A stretch of 64,000 bases of DNA, taken from the NCBI GenBank assembly GCA_022457065.1, contig JAJGBQ010000003.1:2046001-2110000 (forward strand). Reading direction: 5' to 3'. Position numbers and translations under genes: made by a program. This DNA is from Curvularia sp. ZM96 (lineage: Eukaryota; Ascomycota; Dothideomycetes; Pleosporales; Pleosporaceae). Positions 56,998 to 64,000 of the stretch are shown piece after piece (within the stretch, counting starts at the first letter, position 1; each line of letters begins with the position of its first letter). The notes below the pieces were generated by a model. It saw nothing but the letters and a program-made list of their open reading frames with translations. It did not search any database and had not been told where the DNA came from.

Positions 56998-58369
56998 ATG
57001 ACGGAACGGCGAAGCTCCTTCGATCAAGCCTCGGCTGGCTTTCGGGCCCATCTGCCAGATCTCAGCAGTCCGCGCTTCACGACTGCTGCCAAACAAAACA
57101 TCTACGAATATGTACAGTCAATGCAAGATAACCGTGCACCGCCATGGTTGTACGACTTGACAAAAGTATGGGAGAAGCTGTTGGAAGAGCCGTACACAGG
57201 CGTTACCAACGATGGCAAAGTGCGACCAGGTCTCTTCCAGGCGCAAGACGAAGGTGCGGATGTTCAGAGCGCTGTCGCAAAAGCAGAAGAACTACTTGAG
57301 GGCCTCGATGACGAGAAGAGAAGGAAGCTATCGTATCCGATCAATGCAAGAGAATGGCGAGCTTGGAGCAACCCAGAGTTTCTATTGAGGCCGTTCGGGT
57401 TGAGGCTCGAGGAAGGTAATACATCCGTTCAGCAAGAGCTACAACGCCATGCTAACCTGCTTAGTACCGGAGATGACTGCGCAGTCGATACTCGCCGTGA
57501 TACAAGCATCCCTGTCGCCGGAAGGCTACCAGAAAGCATTGTCCGCTATGCGCATCAATCATTTTCTAGGCGAGGTTGTCAAACTTCCCAACATCATGAA
57601 CAAGTACTCCTACAACTTCCTCTTGTTTGGGACGCCCTCTGCATCTGCGAATTCATCATGGGGTTGGCTCCTATATGGTCACCACCTTGATATCGCATGC
57701 TTCTTCAAAGGGCCTCAGGTCGTGATAAGTCCGTCTTTCACCGGCGCCGAACCTAACATCATCGATGAAGGCGAATGGAAAGGGACCGAGATCCTGCACA
57801 AAGAAGGCAACTTGGGTCTGAAGCTTATGCAGAACCTGAGCGCGGAGCAGCAGCAGAAGGCTCAAATCTTCAAGAAGATGAGAGACGAGGGCATGAAGCA
57901 AGTCTATGGCAACTCCAATAACGATGAGAGCAAACGCGACGAGCTCATCACTGACACCTGGGGTCCTGACGATCAGCGTCACCGCTGCGGTGCTTTCCGC
58001 GACAATCGCATTGTACCATACGAAGGGATCTGCGCCTCTTCACTGAATACCGCTGAACAAGACCTCATTCTGTCCATATGCCATGAGTTTCTTCTCTACT
58101 ACCCCTCCAGGGCTCGTGAGCTCAAGCTGCAGCAGATCAAGCAACACCTTGACGAAACTTACTTTTGCTGGATCGGCGGTTTCAGCGATAATGACGCCTT
58201 CTACTTTCGCATCCAAAGCCCGGTCATCCTGGTGGAATTCGATCACCATTCTGGTGTCTTTTTGACAAACAAGGAGCCAGCCAAGTACCACACGCACACC
58301 ATTGTGCGGACACCGAATGCAGGAGATTATGGTCAGGCAATCAGGGAGGACCATGAAAAGTTAGAGTGA
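56998..58369 (+). CDS. DUF3500 family protein
   Basis: Two exons, 56998..57415 and 57465..58369, give 440 residues. The 49-nt intron carries GCTAAC and a CTTAG acceptor and joins LRLEE to VPEMTAQSIL. DUF3500-type features: LDDEKRRKLSYPINAREWRAWSNPE near residue 100, then FGTPSASANSSWGWLLYGHHLDIACFF and GPQVVISPSFTGAEPNI, and the C-terminal FDHHSGVFLTNKEPAKYHTHTIVRTPN. The conserved His and Asp/Glu residues of these blocks are present. The function of the family is not established. No signal peptide is seen from this ATG. Confidence 0.85.
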
Positions 58370-59168
58370 TCTTGGGATCTGACACGATGCCCCAAGTGAG
58401 ATGGAGGTATGGGCTAGAAATGGCGTAGAAGCGCTAGTAGCAAGTGCCGTGTTTGGAGTTAGTCAGTCAGCTGACGGCGTCCGAATCCATCCGAACTATT
58501 CATCTGCTCTGCTACCTCCATTGTTGTACCGAAATCACCGAATTTCTGTGGCGTGCAGCATGTGCAAAGAAGACGAGAAACACGGGGTTATATGCAGTGA
58601 ATAATCCGCCACTATCATGCACTGAAACACCTTGACCGTCTCCACGGAACAGGAACGAGCGAGCAGTGGGGTTCGTCCCTGGCATGATGTGGGTCTGAAA
58701 ACGAACAACAGTATAGCCGGTGGATCCAACTGTGCCGCTCCATCCTCAAGCGGCTGGACTAGGCTCGAAGAGAATCCTATCACTTGTCGACTTCCTCTTC
58801 AGGCAACCCCCAGGGACATGATCAAGTCTCGGGTGCCTGCATCCGCAAGCAAAGTGGAACGGAAACTCATGCAGGGTACAAGGGATGGAGCAGCGCCAGG
58901 GCTCGTATACGCGATTCAAAAGAAAATCCTGGGGAGGCAAGGTTGGCTGTTGGCTGTCGTGGAGGCAAATCCAATCTCTCTGGTCTGTGTAGGATGTAGG
59001 GCAGATAATCCTATTAAAGCCAGGTTTCCTTCCCTTCTCTTACCCACTGTTGATACCCCAGGTACACTTTTCCAAAAGGACCGTAACACTCTTTTTTCTG
59101 GTCTCCTACCCCACGGTCATTTGCCATTACCACGCTCTTTTAATATAACTACATATTAATCCGTAATC
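58370..59168. other. Intergenic, cutinase promoter
   Basis: An 800-bp region ending in an AT-rich stretch just before the cutinase ATG. A 175-codon frame from 58632 starts at a non-ATG codon and is not supported. Confidence 0.5.
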
Positions 59169-60251
59169 ATGTCTTTCAGCATCCGCAACACTCTTGCTCT
59201 GGGCGCCCTGTCCGCTCTTGCCGCGGCTCAAACCACTCCTCCCAAGCTGGACGCAAGCTGCGCCGATGTAGTCATCTTCATGGCGCGTGGCAATGACGCC
59301 CCTTACCATGATGGACGTACCTTTCCCTTTGTTGAGGCGACCTGCGGCAAGTTGAGGGCCGAGGGCAAGACCTGTGACTACATTGATGTCCAGTTCGATG
59401 TCACTCTTGGTGGAGACTACTGCGCTCAAGTGGCTGAGGGTGCCCGCAATGGTATCTCTCAGATTACTGCTTTCAACCAGAAGTGCCCTTGCTCGCACAT
59501 TGTAGTCAATGGCTACTCTGAGGGTGCCCACGTTATGGGCGACGTCCTGGGAGGACCTGGTGGTTGTACCTTTGTGTCCAACGGCCTTGACAGCACCTCG
59601 TCTGCTGGCAAAGCTAGTAAGTATACACACTGACCTTTATCTTCTGGCTCCGTACTAACTTGACAAGTTGCCGCGGCTCTCCTGTGGGGTGATGTTATGC
59701 ACACCGCCAACCAGCCTTACAACGTGCTCGACGGCGCCAGCAAGCAGAAGAACCCTCGTTCGCCCTCTGACCTCGCCCGTCTGAACCGTTACGCTCCTGT
59801 CCTCCGCTCCTACTGCGCAGCTGGCGACCCAGTCTGCGCCGGAGGCGATGTTGTGGCCGAGCACCTCAACTACTTCGAGCTCTACACTGATGATGCCTCA
59901 TCCTGGGTCGTCAACAAGATCAACAACGTTGCGCCTCTCCCCTCGTGCGGTGCCTCGAGCTCGTCTGCAGTGCCCACTCCTACCGCTAGCGTGTCCGCTA
60001 CCTCCGTTGTCAACACTCCCACTGCTAGCGTGTCTGCTACGTCCGTTGTCAACACTCCTACTGCTAGCGTGTCTGCTACATCCGTTGTCAACACTCCCAC
60101 TGCTAGTGTCAGTGCCGGACAGCCCTCGGTCTCTGCCACTGCGCCGGCAACTGTATACCCGACTTCTCCGGTAATTGTTGCTCCTTTCCCCCGCCCAATT
60201 GGTTACGATGCATGCGTCCTCGAGGTCCACGTCGAGTACTGCTACGAGTAG
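59169..60251 (+). CDS. Secreted cutinase-family (CE5) esterase with repeat-bearing tail
   Basis: Two exons, 59169..59616 and 59668..60251, encode 343 residues. Residues 1-20 are a signal peptide ending ALAAA. The cutinase/acetylxylan esterase fold follows: DVVIFMARGNDAP, CDYIDVQFDVTLGGDY, the nucleophile elbow VNGYSEGAH with Ser117, then Asp203 (AAGDPVC) and His215 (EHLNYF). The elbow is GYSEG where GYSQG is usual. Cysteines pair as in the family. It should cut cutin or acetylated xylan outside the cell; the motif set does not decide between them. After residue 235 a Ser/Thr/Pro-rich tail holds three 13-residue repeats (TASVSATSVVNTP), probably O-glycosylated, and ends with a short Cys-containing segment. 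The intron has TACTAAC. Confidence 0.9.
59982..60098 (+). repeat. 39-bp minisatellite in the cutinase tail
   Basis: Three near-identical 39-bp units plus a partial fourth encode TASVSATSVVNTP. They differ by only a few bases, mostly synonymous, so recent expansion is likely. Confidence 0.85.
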
Positions 60252-60903
60252 AGGGCAGGACGAATGGATAGGGGAAGGAGGCGTTAGTGTCAGTGGTAGT
60301 TAGAGAGTGTATGCGCAATAGACTGATTTGATTACCTGAAAACCGTGCTGATTTTACCAGCGGATCCTGTGGTTTTATGGGTGCGTTATCCTGTGAGATG
60401 CTTCGAGTGACTTCAATTCTAGTGGTTCTAGCTTCGAATGAATTTAACGATGTATTTTCTACGGTGATTATTTCAAGAGAGACCATATTCACGAGGCTAA
60501 TCATTGGAGTCTCGAGTAACATGCTTGCTCTTTAGGTCATATAGCTTTGTTGTACCAGGCTGCTGATGGATTTAGAGATGACTACAAGAATATCGACTAC
60601 GACATGCAACTTTGCCCTGTGAAGCCGCCTAAACCGTGTATACGAATGACATGCAAACAACCGCATACCCAGTCCACGGCAGTGGAAATGGCGGGATCAA
60701 AAACGTGGCGTAAATAAACTTTCGGAGGGCTGGAGATAAGCTCCCAGGCTGGTAAAGTAGCCGTTGGAACGAAGAAAAAAGCCACCGAACAAGTGATCCC
60801 TAGCTTAGTTTGACTTGGTCTAAAAATAAACCCAGCTTAAGTTAGTAAACTTGATCTAGCTTGATTGTTAACAGGTTTGTATGCAAGAAAGAATTATAAT
60901 TTC
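60252..60903. other. Intergenic between convergent genes
   Basis: AT-rich 3' flanks of the cutinase and hydrolase genes. Short CTTGATCTAGCTTGATT-like near-repeats lie around 60800-60870. No gene. Confidence 0.45.
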
Positions 60904-61758
60904 TTAACATAGTCTACTCATACAACTGAAGATTAGGGCCGTCACTTCCTCTGGAGCATCCAAAGGTGAGAGATGCCCTGAGTTGGGAAGAAGATGCAGC
61001 TCTGACCCAACAATTCGATCGCAAACCTCCCTCTTGATCCTCTCAACTGGCTCTACAGGATCCTTCCCAGCACCCACAACCGTAACAGGCACCGTGATAC
61101 GGACGACCTGTTCGGATACGTCCTCCTCCATCGCATACATTGGCCAGGCTTCACGAGCCCATCTATTCCCTTTGACCATGTCTTCTACCACGAAATCTGG
61201 TAGATTTCTGTCTTGAAACGATGTTGTCAAAACGTTCTTGGCCACAAAAGCCGCAGATTCTAGACTGTCATACGCGTGAATCTGCTGTTCACGCATCGGA
61301 GGCGGTAGACGCAGTGGTGTTGGAGGTGCGGGACTGAGCAGCAGCAAGCCGAGGAGCGAAAATCCTTGGGCATAGTTTCCCTTGCTTGAGCAGAATCGTG
61401 AAGCGACGAGTTGGGCAACCTTGGCGCCTATGGACAAACCTACGAGTAGGACATTCTTGAGACCCAGTATTCTGATAGTTGCTTCGACGTCCTCGGCCAT
61501 CTCAGCAATTGAATAAGATTCGGCATTGTTGGGGCCAGTCGAATCACCCCAGCCCCGAAAGTCTAAAGCGACAGTCTGGTGTTTTGCGGCGACGTGAGGA
61601 GTGACTAGTGACCAGGTGCGAGCAGAGCCACCCCAGAAATGAAGGAATACGATTGTCGGTCTATCTGGCTCCCATTCGGAACTGGCTGGTTTACAAATGA
61701 CAGCGTTGATTTCAATGTCGCCATGTAGCCGAATTCGCCTCGTTTCGCAAGCGGTCAT
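60904..61758 (-). CDS. Alpha/beta hydrolase
   Basis: An intronless gene of 284 residues. Canonical fold: TIVFLHFWGGSARTW (oxyanion region), VALDFRGWGDSTGP, nucleophile elbow LVGLSIGAKVAQL with Ser in G-L-S-I-G, acid Asp in VVGAGKDPVEP, and His in LLPNSGHLSPLDAPEEV. This resembles cofactor-free carboxylesterases or haloperoxidase-like hydrolases. The substrate is unknown. There is no signal peptide, so it is probably cytosolic. Confidence 0.88.
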   Translation of the reverse strand: MTACETRRIRLHGDIEINAVICKPASSEWEPDRPTIVFLHFWGGSARTWSLVTPHVAAKHQTVALDFRGWGDSTGPNNAESYSIAEMAEDVEATIRILGLKNVLLVGLSIGAKVAQLVASRFCSSKGNYAQGFSLLGLLLLSPAPPTPLRLPPPMREQQIHAYDSLESAAFVAKNVLTTSFQDRNLPDFVVEDMVKGNRWAREAWPMYAMEEDVSEQVVRITVPVTVVGAGKDPVEPVERIKREVCDRIVGSELHLLPNSGHLSPLDAPEEVTALIFSCMSRLC

Positions 61759-62190
61759 GCTTAAGTATGCGATAGTGAAGTTTGAAGATGGCGGCCGGAA
61801 AATTCAAAAAACCAAGTGATTCTTTTGTGCACCTAGAAGATTTAGATACTTGCGTGCTATCTTATTACAGCTATTTATCATATTGTCGGAAGCAATTATC
61901 AAGCAATCCATCTGTCGTGACTACGGCACGGAAAGCTAATTAAACCCGACATCCGATTGTCGTGAGACCCACATTGTTGAGTAAGCGCATTTCATAACTA
62001 CTTTGCCATGTGCCATCGAACTATGCTAACTCTTAGCTTACCCTTGGTTAGCTAGGTGGCGTGTGTCCACTCCACGGGCGCACGTTAGCACATGCACGTC
62101 ATATCTTCATATGCAAGGTGTAAACAGTCAACAGCACTACCATTTATTCACCTCTATCGTCCGCACGGAAATCTGCACAGCGCGCAAACC
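61759..62190. promoter_or_regulatory. Divergent promoter region, hydrolase and oma1
   Basis: 432 bp between divergent ATGs. An in-frame upstream ATG at 62092 could extend the oma1 product by 33 residues. Confidence 0.4.
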
Positions 62191-63353
62191 ATGTATCGAA
62201 TACGGCCGCCCCTCGCCGTTCCACGCGCGCCCCTCCGCGCAACCATCCCACCTCCCCACTTCCGCCAAACCCGCTTCTACCAACAACTCCCCTTCGGACG
62301 CGGGCCGCAATACAAGCGCTTCTCGCAGTCCTCTGGCGGTCTCTCAGGTCTCCTCTACCGCTGGGCCGCGCGCCCAACCTTCTACCGGGACATCGGACTC
62401 GTCAGCGCAGGCGCCGGAGGCATCTACCTGTACAATCTAGAAGAAGTCCCTGTGTCCGGGCGCCGGCGCTTCAACATCATCCCCTCGTCGATGGAGGAAG
62501 CGCTTGGCGCAACCACTGTGGAGCAAGTCCGCCAGCAATACGCTGGTCGTATCCTACCCGACTACGATCCGCGCGTGAGGACGGTGAAAAAGGTGTTGGC
62601 GCGGTTGCTGCCGTATGCAGAGGGCGAGGGACTACGAGATTTGAACTGGGAAGTTAGCGTTATTGAGAGTCCGGAGCAAAATGCTTTTGTGGCGCCCGGA
62701 GGTAAAGTGTTTGTTTTCACGGGAATATTGCCGCTTTGTAGGGATGAAGACGGGATTGCGGCGGTGCTAGGACACGAGATTGCGCATGTGGTCGCAAGAC
62801 ATACTGCGTTCGTTTTCCCTTCAATATCCCTCTATCTTCCGGTCAGATCGCTAATGTGTAGAAAAGTGAGCGCATGTCGCAAGCTCCTCTTGTCCTCCTT
62901 GGTGTTCTCGCACTCTCACTGTTCGATATTTCGCTCTATTCAGGTAAACTGCTTATTGACCTTTTCCTTTCTATGCCCGCGAGCCGCAAGCATGAGGCAG
63001 AGGCGGATTACATTGGGCTTATGATGATGGCGCAGGGGTGCTATAAGCCCCAGGCTGCAATGGACTTTTGGGCGAGGATGGAGAAGGTCGGGGGTCAGGG
63101 CCCCCCGCAGATACTGAGTACGCATCCGAGCCATCATAATCGGGAGGAGAAGATTAGGGAGTGGTTGCCCAAGGCGATGGAGAAGGCCGAGGCGAGTGAG
63201 TGCTTTGGGACGAGTCAGTTTGGTAGGTTTTGTTTTACTTCGAATCCCTTCTTTTTTTTTCATCGACTTCTTCTTGGTATTCTTGAGGTGCTGACTGACG
63301 TGATCCCAGCAAACCAATTCAGTTCTGCATTCAATAGCTTCGGAAGATGGTAA
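62191..63353 (+). CDS. oma1: Mitochondrial metalloprotease OMA1 (M48)
   Basis: Three exons (62191..62807, 62867..63222, 63310..63353) encode 338 residues. OMA1 is a zinc protease of the mitochondrial inner membrane acting in stress-induced quality control. The N-terminus is Arg-rich with no acids, a presequence. The zinc site is HEIAH at residues 195-199, with a further ligand in KHEAEADYIGL. After that come LSTHPSHHNREEKIREWLP and a short C-terminus. The intron at 62808 uses a weak GTTCGT donor and a GAAAAG acceptor, chosen because only this joins ARHT to AERMSQ in frame. A membrane segment (APLVLLGVLALSLFDISLY) follows it. The ATG at 62092 is an alternative start. Confidence 0.9.
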
Positions 63354-63547
63354 AAGACATGCTCAAGCCTTTGCTAACACAATCCCTGTAATATTAACGC
63401 CTGTACCATAACAGCTAGTTATACATTAACGATTAACTAACGATAATAGTCTACTCTAAGATGCTCTATGCCCAGTTCTAACGCATCTGTACTGGATCAA
63501 CAGGGACTTCTATCAAATATCATAATGTCATAATTTTCTATACTCCA

Positions 63548-64000
63548 TTATTCTGGGTCTCCAGTCTGGACCGGCCTGCCGATTGTACTGGTCAAGCCGA
63601 CGCTCGACCGACTCATGACTTCCTCTTCTTCTAGTACGGCGGACAAGTCATCGTCGAAACGATGGGCACCAACATCCACCATGCCCATGTCCTTGTCTAC
63701 AATCATACTTAGATTGATGCCCATTCCCTGACCCATGTCCTTCTCCCGCACCGTCAATCGCTTCTCGTCGTCGAAATCGAAACTCTTGCCTTGTTTCTCC
63801 ATGTCGTCGCCATCGTCTATGCTCACCAGATTTCCTTCGCCCCAGCTCTCACGGTATCCGGGTAGAGTGGGTATTTGTGATGGTGTTTCGGATCGACCAG
63901 GGTTCCCAAAGACATGTTTGAATAGAGGCGAAAGACAGGGAAGAGAGGCAGCGAGGATGCTGACGTCGACTTCAATTTGCGACCACACTGGTACCCAGGC
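63548..64000 (-). CDS. Fungal rhodopsin-domain (PTH11-like) membrane protein, 3' end only
   Basis: The frame runs off the right edge of the window, so only about 150 C-terminal residues are seen. WSQIEVDVSILAASLPCLSPLFK is the end of the seven-helix domain typical of fungal rhodopsin-type integral membrane proteins related to PTH11 receptors. A disordered acidic cytoplasmic tail follows, with SFDFDDEKRLTVREKDMGQG and MVDVGAHRFDDDLSAVLEEEE. Function as a receptor is inferred from the family. The stop is at 63548-63550. Confidence 0.75.
   Translation of the reverse strand, partial: AWVPVWSQIEVDVSILAASLPCLSPLFKHVFGNPGRSETPSQIPTLPGYRESWGEGNLVSIDDGDDMEKQGKSFDFDDEKRLTVREKDMGQGMGINLSMIVDKDMGMVDVGAHRFDDDLSAVLEEEEVMSRSSVGLTSTIGRPVQTGDPE

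Noticed and set aside
58632..59159. 175-codon frame upstream of the cutinase
   Set aside because: It begins at a non-ATG codon, lacks motifs and occupies the cutinase promoter.
62092..62190. Upstream in-frame ATG extending OMA1 by 33 residues
   Set aside because: The extension contains no conserved text, and the presequence beginning at 62191 is sufficient; kept only as an alternative.

Overview
The window is nuclear DNA of a filamentous ascomycete. Genes lie on both strands and carry short introns, mostly 48 to 110 nt, with GT..AG ends and often a CTAAC or CTAAT branch point shortly before the acceptor. The gene families present (HET-NACHT-WD40 protein, cutinase, fungal rhodopsin-type membrane protein, MFS transporter, epoxide hydrolase, flavin monooxygenases) fit a saprobic or plant-associated Dothideomycete, perhaps Pleosporales. 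That placement is inference from gene content. I predict 24 complete or near-complete genes and one partial gene at the right edge. Exons were joined by checking splice signals, reading phase and protein continuity. I found no rRNA, no convincing tRNA and no CRISPR.

Layout. 0.4-8.3 kb: lcl3-like nuclease, arginine-specific carbamoyl-phosphate synthase large subunit with a perfect GCN4/CpcA-type site upstream, and a glycine-rich repeat protein with a stress-type promoter. 10.3-14.4 kb: a DUF3445 protein and a Baeyer-Villiger-type flavin monooxygenase, the latter with one MITE-like element in an intron and another just past its stop. 16.9-23.1 kb: a disordered Ser-rich protein, a small membrane protein, COP9 signalosome subunit 6 and a sorbitol/xylitol dehydrogenase-type enzyme. 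23.1-26.7 kb holds no gene I can support.

26.7-43.9 kb is dense: an epoxide hydrolase, then an RNA-processing neighbourhood (pinin-like protein, Rds3/PHF5A, mRNA guanylyltransferase), an alpha-arrestin, the complex III chaperone Cbp3, an unassigned propeller-like protein, an amino-acid permease with eight exons, and a small predicted mitochondrial protein with a duplicated motif.

45.3-64 kb is more accessory: a 1,435-residue HET-NACHT-WD40 protein, a hypothetical protein, a third copy of the MITE family, an MFS transporter converging on a salicylate-hydroxylase-like monooxygenase, a DUF3500 protein, a cutinase with a C-terminal minisatellite, an alpha/beta hydrolase, the OMA1 protease, and the 3' end of a fungal rhodopsin-type membrane protein.

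The least expected signal is the dispersed repeat family: terminal inverted repeats near CTCTCCCACAACCGGTAAA and an internal TGTGACAACTA core. One copy is 165 bp with a 5-bp target duplication inside a monooxygenase intron. Removing it restores an intron of ordinary size.
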